In this document: piece by piece, positions 1-8,944 of the stretch
Layout: each line of letters opens with the position of its first letter
Position numbering within the stretch: the stretch's first letter is position 1
Source of the DNA: Leucobacter aridicollis
GTDB taxonomy: Bacteria > Actinomycetota > Actinomycetes > Actinomycetales > Microbacteriaceae
Direction: 5' to 3'
Assembly: GCF_024399335.1 (NCBI RefSeq)
Contig: NZ_CP075339.1
Coordinates: forward strand, 3,410,001-3,474,000
Length of the DNA: 64,000 nt
Notes under the pieces: generated by a model
Seen by the model: the letters and a program-made list of their open reading frames with translations, nothing else
The model's database searches: none
Told to the model about the DNA's origin: nothing
Position numbers and translations under genes: made by a program

Positions 1-1184
1 TACTCGCCGTCGAGCCTGCCGTAGTAGGAGTCGGCGAGCGAGAATGCGATATCAGCGTTGCCGTCGGCCACGTTCGCGAAGAGCGAGTTGAGGTAGCCCC
101 AGTTCGACTCCGAATAGAGCGGGGTGATGATTGCTGTCAGCATCGTTGACGCTGTAAGCGTGCGCCCGTCGGAAGCGACGAGCGGCTGCTTGTCTACATC
201 GTCGAGCATGTCACCGATCTGTGCCATCGCCTCGTCGACAGTGCCAGTCAAGGGGCACTCCTTGCCGGCGAGGCACGCCTCAACGTAGCTCCGAAGCGCG
301 AGCTCAAACCCGCGGGTCTGCTCGCGTACAACGTCGGCCTCGCTCGCCGTCGGGTCGAGCACGCCGTCGAGCACGAGCCTGCCGACCTTCTCCGGGTACA
401 TCTCTGCGTAGCGCGCGCCAATATGGGTCCCGTATGAGTACCCGAGGTAGTTCAGCTGCGCATCGCCCTGGATCTCGCGCAGCATGTCGAGATCGCGCAC
501 TGTCGAGATTGTGTCGACGTGACCGAGCAGCTCACCCGTGTTCTTCAGGCAGGCCTCTCCGAACTCGCGAGAGGAGGCCTCGGCTTCCTCAATCCACTTC
601 GCGCTCCCGCGCTCGGCCGTGCTGTCGCTGACCCCGAACAGATACTCGTCCATTTCTTTGGCGCTCAGGCACGTCACCGGACTCGAGGCTCCGACGCCCC
701 GCGGGTCCCACCCAACGACGTCGAAGCTGCGCTGCAGTGGTGCGCCGGCTGCCGAATCTAGGGCATTTCGCACGAAGTCAGCGCCAGAGGCGCCAGGGCC
801 GCCAGGATTCACAAACAGCGTTCCGAGCGAGTCGCCACCCGTGGCGGGGTGCTTCACCATCCGCAGCCGGATCGTCTCGCCCTCGGGCTCATCCCAGTCG
901 AGCGGCGCGCGAACATCGGCACACTCAAAGCCGTCGCCACAGTCGGTCCACTTCGGCACCTGCTCCCCAAACGCCCCGCCCACGGGCTGGGCGGGAAGCT
1001 CGAGTTCGACCTCCGTTGGCCGCTGCACGGTGGGCTGGAACAACTGCCACACGCCTGTCAGCGACACGACGAGACCGACGATCACCAGCACGACACCGAT
1101 GACAAGCACCCAGCGTTTCCACGGTGACCGCCGCCTGCTGCTTTCCTGGTCGTCTGGCCACGGGGCAAGTTCTGGCGCGCTCAC
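1..1184 (-). CDS. Exported alpha/beta-hydrolase, tripeptidyl-aminopeptidase (TAP) type, C-terminus outside window
   Basis: About 394 N-terminal residues are visible; the gene runs off the left edge. The protein has a basic N-terminus, one hydrophobic segment near residues 25-45 (membrane anchor or uncleaved signal), then an alpha/beta-hydrolase fold. The oxyanion region NPGGPG and the nucleophile elbow GYSYG are clear, as in Streptomyces Tap-like peptidases that remove tripeptides outside the cell. The start is GTG at 1184, overlapping the holB stop as GTGA, so the two are probably co-transcribed. The TAP-like C-terminal domain and the catalytic Asp/His are beyond the window or unverified. 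Substrate is unknown; a proline-specific peptidase or esterase is also possible. Confidence 0.85.
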   Translation of the reverse strand, partial: MSAPELAPWPDDQESSRRRSPWKRWVLVIGVVLVIVGLVVSLTGVWQLFQPTVQRPTEVELELPAQPVGGAFGEQVPKWTDCGDGFECADVRAPLDWDEPEGETIRLRMVKHPATGGDSLGTLFVNPGGPGASGADFVRNALDSAAGAPLQRSFDVVGWDPRGVGASSPVTCLSAKEMDEYLFGVSDSTAERGSAKWIEEAEASSREFGEACLKNTGELLGHVDTISTVRDLDMLREIQGDAQLNYLGYSYGTHIGARYAEMYPEKVGRLVLDGVLDPTASEADVVREQTRGFELALRSYVEACLAGKECPLTGTVDEAMAQIGDMLDDVDKQPLVASDGRTLTASTMLTAIITPLYSESNWGYLNSLFANVADGNADIAFSLADSYYGRLDGE

Positions 1185-2380
1185 GATTTCAACACCTTGT
1201 TGTCAGCCATCACAATCCGCGCAAACAGCGCCTCAAGAACCAGTCCGGGAGTGATGGCACGGCTGAGCCGCTCACGCGCCTCCTCTGTCGCCGACACCAC
1301 GGCGAGCGCCTGCTCAGGGCTCCATCGCTCGGCCAGATCGCGAATCGCGGCGCCCGATTCGGCGTTCACGAGCTGCGGCAGCCCAGCAGCCGACCCGGCG
1401 TCTTCCCCGCCGTCAGCGGACTCGCCAACAGCGCCCAGTGTGGAGAGCAAGACGTCGCGGTAGAGCGACAGCAGGTCGGTCAGGATCCGATCAATGCCAT
1501 CACGCAGGCTCCGCTTCCGACGCCGCTCCTGGTCTTCCTCGAGCGCTTTCATCTGTGAGCGAAGCTTCGGCGGGATCGCAGCGCCCGGAGCGATGCCGAG
1601 GTTGCGCATCGCGTCCTCCCGCTCGCTCGCATCGAGCTGCTCGGTCATCGCGTCGGCGTCTGCCTGAGCGATCGTCACAAGCGAGGCTGCGACGGCCATG
1701 GCATCGCCCAGCGTGTGTGCAGTCAACGCCCCGGTAATCGATCGCTCGCGCCGGTTCATCGATTCGGGATCGCTCGCGAGCCGTCGCGCCATACCGATGT
1801 GGCTCTGCGCAAGCCTGGCGGCCCGCTCCGCGAGAGCAGGCTCAACGCCATCACGTTCGATAAGCAGTCTCGTCACATCTGCGACGCTTGGAGTCACGAG
1901 GCGAACTGAGCGCGTGCGTGAGCGGATGGTCGGCAGCAGGTCTGCTTCGCTGGGAGCGCACAGCACCCAGATAGTGCGCTCGGGCGGCTCCTCGATTGCC
2001 TTCAGAAGGACGTTTGAGGTGTGCTCGGTCATCCGATCCGCATCCTCAATCACGATGACCCTGTAGCGGCCCTCGCTCGGGGCGTAGTGAGCCGTCGTCA
2101 CGATCTCACGGGCGCTGTCAATGCGGATCACGGCTGCCTGCGTTGTGAGCGCAGCAAAGTCTGGGTGCGTGCGGCCACGCACCTGGGCGAACACTCGCTC
2201 ACGGTCGGACTCCTCACGGGCAATCAACGCGGCGGCGAAGCGGTAGGCGAGGTTCGAACGGCCGGAGCCGGGTGGGCCCGTGATGAGCCATGCGTGCGCG
2301 GGCCCGCCATCCGGGCCTGCCGCGCGCGACAGCGCCTCAACGGCCGCGGGCTGCCCGACAATCTCAGACCAGAAATCCAT
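1181..2380 (-). CDS. holB: DNA polymerase III subunit delta'
   Basis: Clamp-loader subunit that helps load the beta sliding clamp at replication forks. The 399-residue protein opens with the typical WSEIVGQPAAVEAL segment, followed by a Walker A loop GPPGSGRS near residue 36, the sensor-like region around IVIEDADRM and the SRTRSV arginine-finger segment near residue 155. Length fits actinobacterial delta' proteins. In many actinobacteria thymidylate kinase (tmk) lies just upstream; here 196 bases with no recognisable gene separate it from the IMPACT gene instead. The stop overlaps the downstream hydrolase start by 4 nt. Confidence 0.93.
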   Translation of the reverse strand: MDFWSEIVGQPAAVEALSRAAGPDGGPAHAWLITGPPGSGRSNLAYRFAAALIAREESDRERVFAQVRGRTHPDFAALTTQAAVIRIDSAREIVTTAHYAPSEGRYRVIVIEDADRMTEHTSNVLLKAIEEPPERTIWVLCAPSEADLLPTIRSRTRSVRLVTPSVADVTRLLIERDGVEPALAERAARLAQSHIGMARRLASDPESMNRRERSITGALTAHTLGDAMAVAASLVTIAQADADAMTEQLDASEREDAMRNLGIAPGAAIPPKLRSQMKALEEDQERRRKRSLRDGIDRILTDLLSLYRDVLLSTLGAVGESADGGEDAGSAAGLPQLVNAESGAAIRDLAERWSPEQALAVVSATEEARERLSRAITPGLVLEALFARIVMADNKVLKS

Positions 2381-2576
2381 GCCGCAAGGCTATCGCCTCC
2401 CACCGACGCCCAGACTGGCAATGTGGAGGTTTCCGCCCGCACGGCGGCGCTGCACCCGCGGATCCGCGCAAGACATGTAGCCTTCGCGAGGCTCGAGCAT
2501 ATCTCCTGCAGATCCCAGATGTTCTGGCGCACCAAAACAGTTGGTTCACGAGAGCCAGCGCTCCCCCGGGTCCGGC

Positions 2577-3203
2577 TTACAGGTCCACGTATCTGGCGGC
2601 TCCCCGAGTCACTTCCGCAGCACCCGCACTGAGCTCTGCGGCGAGCGCCTGGAGCCCCGAGACCTCCTCCTCGGCGACGGCGAAGCGCTGCAACACAGTG
2701 TCGCTGTACTCGGCATCGCCAACCGAATACCCACGACGCCGTGCCTCAGCCTCGATCTGGGCAGCAACCTCGTAGCTCGCGTCGACAGCGACCTCGTGGC
2801 GAAGCCCGCGGCGCACCCGCTTACCTTCAAGCACGGCGCCCGCGACTGAGGCCCGGTACGCTCTGGTGAGCCCTCCGGCGCCAAGCAGCACACCGCCGAA
2901 GTAGCGCGTGACGACAGCAACGACGTCGCTGAGCCCTGCCGATACGATCGCGTCGAGCATGGGAGCGCCCGCCGTGCCGCTCGGCTCTCCGTCGTCGTTG
3001 GAACGCTGCACCCGACCGTCTGGCCCGAGCACGAACGCGGAGCAGTGGTGCCTCGCCCTCGGGTGCTCCGCACGAACGTCGGCGATGACTGCCCTCGCCG
3101 CGTCCTCATTCTCGACTCGTTCGAGCCGTGTGAGAAATCGCGAGCGTGAGATCTCGATCTCGGTCTCCACGCGGCCAGCGATCGTCTCGTACTCAGCAGC
3201 CAT
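2577..3203 (-). CDS. IMPACT/YigZ family protein
   Basis: Protein of 208 residues in the YigZ/IMPACT family. The N-terminal half carries the family signature: RSRFLTRLERV, then RARHHCSAFVLG and the DDGEPSGTAGAPML segment, then TRYFGGVLLGAGGL. The C-terminal half is the small ferredoxin-like domain of bacterial members. E. coli YigZ and yeast Yih1/IMPACT are linked to translation control (GCN2 binding in eukaryotes), but the bacterial role is not established. It stands alone, divergent from the S4 protein gene, with about 100 bases between them. Confidence 0.9.
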   Translation of the reverse strand: MAAEYETIAGRVETEIEISRSRFLTRLERVENEDAARAVIADVRAEHPRARHHCSAFVLGPDGRVQRSNDDGEPSGTAGAPMLDAIVSAGLSDVVAVVTRYFGGVLLGAGGLTRAYRASVAGAVLEGKRVRRGLRHEVAVDASYEVAAQIEAEARRRGYSVGDAEYSDTVLQRFAVAEEEVSGLQALAAELSAGAAEVTRGAARYVDL

Positions 3204-3305
3204 GCCCCTATCGTGTCACGTTCCTGGTGCTCGAGCGCGGCCGACGTCCGCGGCGACGCCCGGTGGCGACACGGGCAATCCAGCCCGCCACGTTACGATC
3301 GATGC

Positions 3306-3695
3306 GTGACTTCAGTGCGTGTGGACAGTTGGGTGTGGGCCGTTCGGCTTGCGAAGACCCGCAGCCAGGCGACGGCCGCGTGCCGCGCCGGGCACGTGCG
3401 CGTGAACGACGCCCCGGCGAAGGCCTCACAGCCTGTCAGGATCGGCGACATCGTCCGCACCCGTCTGCACAGCATCGAACGCATCTACAGGGTGACTGGT
3501 CTCGCGACCAGGCGCGGGAGCGCCACGGAGGCAGCGACGAACTTTGAGGATCTCACTCCTCCTGCCCCACCGCGCGTCGAACGCCCCATGACTGTGTACC
3601 GTGACCCGGGTGCGGGGCGGCCAACCAAGCGCGACCGCCGCGAACTCGAGAGGCTGCGTGGCCGCGAGACCTTCCTTCGTTCGGACGACGAATGA
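3306..3695 (+). CDS. S4-domain RNA-binding protein, Hsp15 (HslR) type
   Basis: Small basic protein of 129 residues. An S4 RNA-binding domain occupies residues 1-75, recognised from VRVDSWVWAVRLAKTRSQA and the glycine-valine turn GHVRVND. The tail contains RPTKRDRRELERLRG, matching bacterial Hsp15 homologues, which bind the peptidyl-tRNA-obstructed large ribosomal subunit. The GTG at 3306 is chosen because it places the S4 motif at residue 4; a longer reading frame upstream has no homology. No clear ribosome-binding site is visible. The stop overlaps the next gene's ATG (ATGA), indicating translational coupling. Confidence 0.88.
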   Translation: MTSVRVDSWVWAVRLAKTRSQATAACRAGHVRVNDAPAKASQPVRIGDIVRTRLHSIERIYRVTGLATRRGSATEAATNFEDLTPPAPPRVERPMTVYRDPGAGRPTKRDRRELERLRGRETFLRSDDE

Positions 3696-4609
3696 GTGTG
3701 GCAATCGCGCGCGACGAGTGGCGCGTACGCGAGGCGGGGCATGAGGCCCGCGCCGACGCCCTCACAGCCGGGCATCGGGCGCGCAGGCTTCGGGGCGAGA
3801 CGCATCCGATCGAAGACTTCCTGTTCACCTACTACCCGTTTAAGCCCGCCGAGCTGCGCCGATGGCACCCGGGAGCAGGCGTCTCCCTTGCAGGCGCACA
3901 GGGTCGGGCCGACTGGCGGTACTACACCGTCGCGCCTGACGGACTGGCAACTGTCGATCTGGCTTCGTTCTTCACGAAGCGCGGGCAGACAGTGGGCTAC
4001 GTCGAAGGGCTGCTCGCAGCAACGCTGGATCGCACCCCACAGTTCGGCTGCTTCGGCCTTCACGAGTGGGCGATGGTCTACAGCCTCACCCCTGAAGAGC
4101 TGCGGCACACGAGGCTGCCGCTACGCATCGGTCACGCGGCGACCGACGCAGTTGTCGAGTCGCACACGATCGGCTGTAGCCACTTCGATGCCTACCGCTT
4201 TTTCACTCCGAAGGCCGCACCACTGAACCGCCTCTCGCCGACGCGCGAGACGCAACCCGAAATGGAACAGTCAGGCTGTCTACACGCCGGCATGGACATC
4301 TACAAGTGGGTCACGAAGCTCGGCCCGATCATCCCAGGCGAGCTGCTGCTTGACGCGTTCGAGTTCGCGCGCGACATCCGGTTCGTTGACATGCAGGCTT
4401 CGCCCTACGACGTCACCGGATTTGTCGACAATGAGGGAGTTGAACTCGAGCCGATCCCGATCGAGACGACCCGCGGGAAACAGGAGTACGTTCGTCGCCA
4501 GCGCGAGTTCGCTGAGCGTGGCAACGTGCTCAGACAGCGCGTACTCGACGCAATCGCGGCCGCGCGCGAGGCCGCCGAGGTTCCCGCGCGCGCGGCCGCT
4601 ACGGGCTAG
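3692..4609 (+). CDS. Conserved actinobacterial protein usually named 3-methyladenine DNA glycosylase
   Basis: Protein of 305 residues of a family common in Actinobacteria and often labelled 3-methyladenine DNA glycosylase. I recognise it from the segments RRLRGETHPIEDFLFTYY, RRWHPG near residue 60 and FGLHEWAMVY near residue 120, plus IGCSHFDAYRFF. I see no helix-hairpin-helix GPD glycosylase motif, so the enzyme name is weakly supported and the function should be regarded as unknown. It overlaps the S4 gene by 4 nt. The neighbouring AidB homologue on the opposite strand is also connected with alkylation stress, which is suggestive only. Confidence 0.75.
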   Translation: MSVAIARDEWRVREAGHEARADALTAGHRARRLRGETHPIEDFLFTYYPFKPAELRRWHPGAGVSLAGAQGRADWRYYTVAPDGLATVDLASFFTKRGQTVGYVEGLLAATLDRTPQFGCFGLHEWAMVYSLTPEELRHTRLPLRIGHAATDAVVESHTIGCSHFDAYRFFTPKAAPLNRLSPTRETQPEMEQSGCLHAGMDIYKWVTKLGPIIPGELLLDAFEFARDIRFVDMQASPYDVTGFVDNEGVELEPIPIETTRGKQEYVRRQREFAERGNVLRQRVLDAIAAAREAAEVPARAAATG

Positions 4610-4628
4610 AACTGCCCAGCTGGCGTGC

Positions 4629-6350
4629 TCAGTGCCTGGCGAGGATAGCCGCGTGATCGGTGCCAGCCGGCAGCACCCCGTAGTCGATACCGCGATCCTC
4701 TCCGAGGCGTGCACCGATAAACGCATCGGCGCTCGCTGAGGGGGCATACCTGAGCATCAACCCGGCCTGGAGCGCGAGCCCCATGGCGCCGACAAGGCGG
4801 CGAGCACCGGCCTGTGCGACGTCGGGGGCCGCGCCGGCGATCTCAGAGAGCTCGCGCTGCACGCGCGTGCGCAATGCATCGAAGCGAGAGTCCGCTCCCG
4901 AAGCGAGCGCGAGCTCGGCATCGAACGCTGCGACGCTCTCGGGTTCGCGGGTGAGCGCCCGAAGTACGTCGAGCGCAATGACGTTGCCCGACCCCTCCCA
5001 GATCGCGCTCACTGGCTGCTCGCGGTAGCGCATGGCGAGCGGGAAGTCTTCCGTATAGCCGTTGCCGCCGAGGCACTCCATCGCCTCATAGGCGTGGGCA
5101 GGCCCGCGCTTCGTCACTCGATACTTGGCGACCGCAGTCGCGAGTCGCCTGAACGCCTGCTCCTGCGCGTCCGCGCCATCCTCGTGGGCAGCGGCGAGCC
5201 GCATCGCGAGCAGTGTGGACGCCTCAGATTCGAGCGCAAGATCAGTGACTACCCCGGTCATCGCCGGCTGGTCAACGAGCGTGCGCCCAAATGCTTCGCG
5301 GTGCCGCACGTGCCACAGCGCCTCCGCAACGGCTTGGCGCATACCCGCCGCGGTGCCGAGCACACAGTCGAGCCGCGTGCGCGCAACCATCTCAATGATC
5401 GTGCGCACCCCTCGGCCCTGTTCGCCGACGGGATAGGCGACGGTGCCGTCGAGCTCGATCTCGCTTGATGCGTTCGACTTGTTTCCGAGCTTGTTTTTCA
5501 ACCGCTGCACGCGAAACTCGTTGCGCGTGCCGTCCTCAAACACACGGGGGACGAAGAAGCAGCTGATCCGCCCCTCCGGATCGCCCTCATCACGCGCCAG
5601 CACAAGGAAGGCGTCGGACATCGGTGCCGAGCAGAACCACTTGTGCCCGGTGAGTAGCGCGCCTCCTTCAACACGGCGCGCTACGGTCTCGTTCGCCCGC
5701 ACATCCGAGCCGCCCTGCTTCTCGGTCATCGCCATTCCCATGAGCACGCCCGGCTTCTCGCCTGGACTGCGGAGCGCCCCGTCGTAGCCGGTTTTGAAGA
5801 GGCGTGGGAGCCAGGTTCTCGCGAGCTCTGGCTGCTGTTCGAGTGCGGGCACGACGGCGTGCGTCATGGAGACTGGGCAGGCGTGGCCCGGCTCGATCTG
5901 ACCGTAGAGCGAGAACGTGGCGGCACGCGCAACATGCGCGCCGGGTCTAGGGTTCGCCCACGCCGAGGTATGCGCCCCGTCTGCGACCGCCGCACTGATG
6001 ATGCGATGGTACGACGGGTGGTAGCGCACCTCATCGATTCGGTTGCCACGATGGTCAAAGCTCACAAGCTCCGGACCCTCTGCGTTTGCGAGCTTCGCGT
6101 CCTCTTGAAACTCCGCGGTGCCGACATGGGCGCCAGTCGCGACGAGCGTGTCGTCGGCCCAACCGGCACCGAACGCCTGCACTGCATCACGCAACACCGG
6201 GAAGTCGACATACTCGTTGACTCCGACTCGCTCAGGCGGCTGGTTCTTCACGGCGTGCGTACGGCCAACGGGGGCTGGACGCAGCGGGGCGCTGGCGGCA
6301 GGCGGTGCGCTTTCCTGAGGAGTTGCGTGAGTAACTGTTGCGGTTGACAT
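4629..6350 (-). CDS. AidB-type acyl-CoA dehydrogenase family flavoprotein
   Basis: FAD-dependent acyl-CoA dehydrogenase fold, 573 residues, close to E. coli AidB (541) in length and motifs. Seen are TEKQGGSDVRAN, HKWFCSAP, LGNKSNASSEIEL and the AidB-like end MRYREQPVSAIWEGSGN. AidB in E. coli is part of the adaptive response to alkylating agents and binds DNA; other members are isovaleryl-CoA-like dehydrogenases, so the substrate is open. The first 35 residues are an Ala/Pro-rich extension. A TetR gene lies 72 bases upstream on the same strand and an acyl-CoA synthetase is divergent from that, so a role in acyl-CoA catabolism is equally plausible. Confidence 0.9.
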   Translation of the reverse strand: MSTATVTHATPQESAPPAASAPLRPAPVGRTHAVKNQPPERVGVNEYVDFPVLRDAVQAFGAGWADDTLVATGAHVGTAEFQEDAKLANAEGPELVSFDHRGNRIDEVRYHPSYHRIISAAVADGAHTSAWANPRPGAHVARAATFSLYGQIEPGHACPVSMTHAVVPALEQQPELARTWLPRLFKTGYDGALRSPGEKPGVLMGMAMTEKQGGSDVRANETVARRVEGGALLTGHKWFCSAPMSDAFLVLARDEGDPEGRISCFFVPRVFEDGTRNEFRVQRLKNKLGNKSNASSEIELDGTVAYPVGEQGRGVRTIIEMVARTRLDCVLGTAAGMRQAVAEALWHVRHREAFGRTLVDQPAMTGVVTDLALESEASTLLAMRLAAAHEDGADAQEQAFRRLATAVAKYRVTKRGPAHAYEAMECLGGNGYTEDFPLAMRYREQPVSAIWEGSGNVIALDVLRALTREPESVAAFDAELALASGADSRFDALRTRVQRELSEIAGAAPDVAQAGARRLVGAMGLALQAGLMLRYAPSASADAFIGARLGEDRGIDYGVLPAGTDHAAILARH

Positions 6351-6398
6351 CGGTGTCTCCTTCGAACGTACTTTGCGTGGGGTGGTGGCTGAAGCGGC

Positions 6399-6442
6399 GG
6401 TTAGGGCGTTCTCGACTCGCGGTTAGGGCGTTCTCGACTCGC
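6399..6442. repeat. 22-bp perfect tandem duplication across the tetR stop codon
   Basis: Two adjacent identical 22-base units, 6399-6420 and 6421-6442, beginning GGTTAGGGCG and ending ACTCGC. The second unit contains the TetR gene's last codons and TAA stop (6423-6425, minus strand); the first is an extra copy of the same end just after the stop. This looks like a recent slip duplication. Confidence 0.9.
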
Positions 6443-7106
6443 GGCTCCGGCTCAGCAGGCCGGATCGCTCTCGCGACGCGAACCCAGCGAGGCGCAGGCA
6501 CGCAGCGGCAAGCGAGTCGAGCACCTCGCTGGTGTCTGCCTCGGATCGGCCACCCGCTGCAGGCGAGAGCGGCCGGATGAAGGCCTCACCGAGCGCCCCG
6601 ACGATCGCCGGGGCGAGGAGGTCAATCCGCTCCGTAGACAGTGTTCCCTCGGCAACGCCATCGGCGAGCACCTCAGCAACAGTCTCGGTGTAGGCGCGTC
6701 TAAACAACAGGCGCTCGCGCTCAACGCCGACGTCTGCGGCCTCGAAGAGCAGGGCCATCGCGAGCGTTCTCCCGCGGAGCGCACGCGCCCCGAACACGCG
6801 TACGAGCGCGTCCAGCCGCTGGTCAGCTGGTGTCTCGAACCGGGCATCCGTACCGAATGCAACGGCCGCGCGAACAACCTCGAGTTCGATCCCTGCGGCC
6901 CGGTCAAAAATGGCCGCGGTAAGAGCGGTCTTATCGGGAAAGTACGTGTATACCGTTCCAGTCGAGACACCCGCGCGGTCGGCCACTCTGGCGATTGTCG
7001 CAGCCGAGAACCCGCCCTCCGCGACGAGGCCAAGGCCAGCGTCGATGAGCGCCGCGCTTCGTGCGGCGCGGTGCCGCTCAGTGCGTTCGGTGCTTCGGTA
7101 CGCCAT
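6423..7106 (-). CDS. TetR family transcriptional regulator
   Basis: Repressor of 227 residues. The N-terminal helix-turn-helix occupies about residues 12-60, with the characteristic ATIARVADRAGVSTGTVYTYFPDK. The remaining helical domain would bind an inducer, probably an acyl-CoA or related metabolite given the neighbours: an AidB-like acyl-CoA dehydrogenase downstream on the same strand and a divergent acyl-CoA synthetase. A near-ideal inverted repeat at 7181-7224 between this gene and the synthetase is the likely operator, so it probably represses itself and both flanking genes. Its last codons are duplicated in tandem. Confidence 0.92.
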   Translation of the reverse strand: MAYRSTERTERHRAARSAALIDAGLGLVAEGGFSAATIARVADRAGVSTGTVYTYFPDKTALTAAIFDRAAGIELEVVRAAVAFGTDARFETPADQRLDALVRVFGARALRGRTLAMALLFEAADVGVERERLLFRRAYTETVAEVLADGVAEGTLSTERIDLLAPAIVGALGEAFIRPLSPAAGGRSEADTSEVLDSLAAACLRLAGFASRERSGLLSRSRESRTP

Positions 7107-7180
7107 CGGATCCTGCTTTCTCCGGGCGGCCCATCATCGGCCGCTGCGAGGTCGCCCTCTCGTGTGAAGGCCGAACTGCG

Positions 7181-7224
7181 CCTTTCGCAAACAATTGAAT
7201 CATGGTTCAATTGTTTGCGAAAGG
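7181..7224. promoter_or_regulatory. Perfect 19-bp inverted repeat, probable TetR operator
   Basis: Left arm 7181-7199 is CCTTTCGCAAACAATTGAA; the right arm 7206-7224 is its exact reverse complement, with 6 bases TCATGG between. It lies in the 183-base gap between the divergent tetR and acyl-CoA synthetase genes. Each arm holds CAATTG. Palindromes of this kind are typical of TetR dimer or paired-dimer sites. The right arm also overlaps a second possible hairpin, since GGGGCGG (7223-7229) pairs with CCGCCCC (7243-7249). Confidence 0.8.
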
Positions 7225-7289
7225 GGCGGCGTCGACATTGCTCCGCCCCCTTTCGCCGCTCAACACCGTCGTTGACCTAGGAGGACCAG

Positions 7290-8840
7290 ATGGATCTCAG
7301 CAGCATGCTCGAAAGCACCGCGAGAAAGTTTCCGCACAAGGAGGCAATCGTCGCGGCCGACCGCCGCTACACGTTCACCGAACTCGTCGAACACTCGCGA
7401 CGCGCTGCACGCGTCTTCCGAGACGCAGGCTTGACGCGCGGAGCATACGTGCCAGTCATCACACTCAACACCCCCGGATTCGTCTTTGCGGCGTTCGGGC
7501 TGTGGCGCGCGGGCATGGCTCTCGCGCCCGTCAACCATAAACTCACGGCCCCCGAGCTGCGATTCCTCATCTCGCACTGCGGCGCCGAGGTCGGGGTCGT
7601 CGATGCGACACTCCTCGAGACCGCGCGCCAGGCGGCTCCTAGCGTGCGCTGGCTCGTCACCGAAGCCGAAAGCTTCCCGGGGATTGATGTCGAACCCGGC
7701 AACGACTTCGACGCGCTCGTCGCGGCTGCCGAGCCGTGGGACGGCGTCGCCGTCAGCGAAACCGAAACCGCCGAGCTGCTGTACACCTCCGGCACCACGA
7801 GCGACCCCAAGGGGTGCATCCACTCACACCGCGGCATCACGACTGTCGCCGCGTACTGCGCGATCAGCGGCGGGCTGCAGACATCAGACCGGTTTCTGAT
7901 CGCGATGCCCATTTGGCACTCGTCCCCTCTCAACAACTGGTTCCTCCCAATGATGTTGCTCGGCGGCACGGCGGTGCTGCTGCGCGAGTACCATCCACTC
8001 GAGTTCCTGCGAACCATCGAGCAAGAACGGGTCACCGCCTTCTTCGGTCCGGCGATTGCCTACCTTGCGCCGCTCCAAGCGACGAAGGCGGCCGGAATCA
8101 AGTGGGACGCATTCGACCTCTCGAGTGCACGCATCTGGTTTGCTGGCGGCGCTCCAATCGGCAAGGACACCATGCAAACGATGCGCGCAGCATACCCGTC
8201 GGGTGGCTTCCAACAGGTCTACGGAATGAGCGAGATGGGGCCCGTCGGCACGGTCCTCCGCCCAGAGGATCAGGAACGCAAGGCAGGCTCCGTCGGTCAC
8301 GCCGGCATGCCGGGCGTCGACATCCGCGTCGTCACGCGCGAGGGCCGCGATGCACTGCCAGGCGAAACCGGCGAGATCTGGATGCGATCGGACACGCGCA
8401 TGGTCGGTTACCTCGGCAATGACGAGGCCACCGCACAGGCATTCGAGGGCGACTGGTACAAGTCAGGCGACCTCGCGCGACTCGACGACGACGGCTACCT
8501 CTTTATTGCCGACCGCATCAACGACATGATCATCTCGGGCGGCGAAAACGTATACACGCTCGAGGTCGAAAACGCGGCGCGCGAGCACCCGGGCGTCGCC
8601 GACATCGCCGTGGTGTCGAAGCCACACCCCGAGTGGGGCGAAACCGTCGTCGCAGTTGTCGTTCCAACGGCAGACGGCGGGCCCACGCTCGAAGAACTGC
8701 GCGAGTTTCTCGGCGCACGTCTCGCACGCTACAAGGTGCCCCGCGACCTTGTAGTGATCGACACGCTCCCGCGCAACCCCTCGGGCAAGGTGCTCAAACA
8801 CAGGCTTCGCGCCCTCGTACGGGAGGGCGTCGCGGCGTAG
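7290..8840 (+). CDS. Class I adenylate-forming acyl-CoA synthetase
   Basis: AMP-dependent ligase of 516 residues that would activate a carboxylic acid to its CoA thioester. The P-loop-like motif YTSGTTSDPKG is near residue 168, the aromatic/acidic motif YGMSE near residue 311, the hinge GDLARLDDDGYLFI near residue 392, and the C-terminal catalytic lysine lies in NPSGKVLK. An AGGAGG ribosome-binding site at 7279-7284 fixes the ATG at 7290. Crotonobetaine/fatty-acid CoA ligases are the closest types by eye; the substrate cannot be told. The upstream TetR palindrome suggests induction by a pathway acid or its CoA ester. Confidence 0.92.
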   Translation: MDLSSMLESTARKFPHKEAIVAADRRYTFTELVEHSRRAARVFRDAGLTRGAYVPVITLNTPGFVFAAFGLWRAGMALAPVNHKLTAPELRFLISHCGAEVGVVDATLLETARQAAPSVRWLVTEAESFPGIDVEPGNDFDALVAAAEPWDGVAVSETETAELLYTSGTTSDPKGCIHSHRGITTVAAYCAISGGLQTSDRFLIAMPIWHSSPLNNWFLPMMLLGGTAVLLREYHPLEFLRTIEQERVTAFFGPAIAYLAPLQATKAAGIKWDAFDLSSARIWFAGGAPIGKDTMQTMRAAYPSGGFQQVYGMSEMGPVGTVLRPEDQERKAGSVGHAGMPGVDIRVVTREGRDALPGETGEIWMRSDTRMVGYLGNDEATAQAFEGDWYKSGDLARLDDDGYLFIADRINDMIISGGENVYTLEVENAAREHPGVADIAVVSKPHPEWGETVVAVVVPTADGGPTLEELREFLGARLARYKVPRDLVVIDTLPRNPSGKVLKHRLRALVREGVAA

Positions 8841-8878
8841 CGCACAGTGCCGCGGCAACCCAGCAGGCACAGTCGGGA

Positions 8879-8920
<42 letters not shown>

Positions 8921-8944
8921 CAGCAACTCACACGTCGGCTTCGC

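Noticed and set aside
2381..2576. Expected thymidylate kinase gene upstream of holB
   Set aside because: Only 196 bases are available and no tmk motif is readable in any frame.
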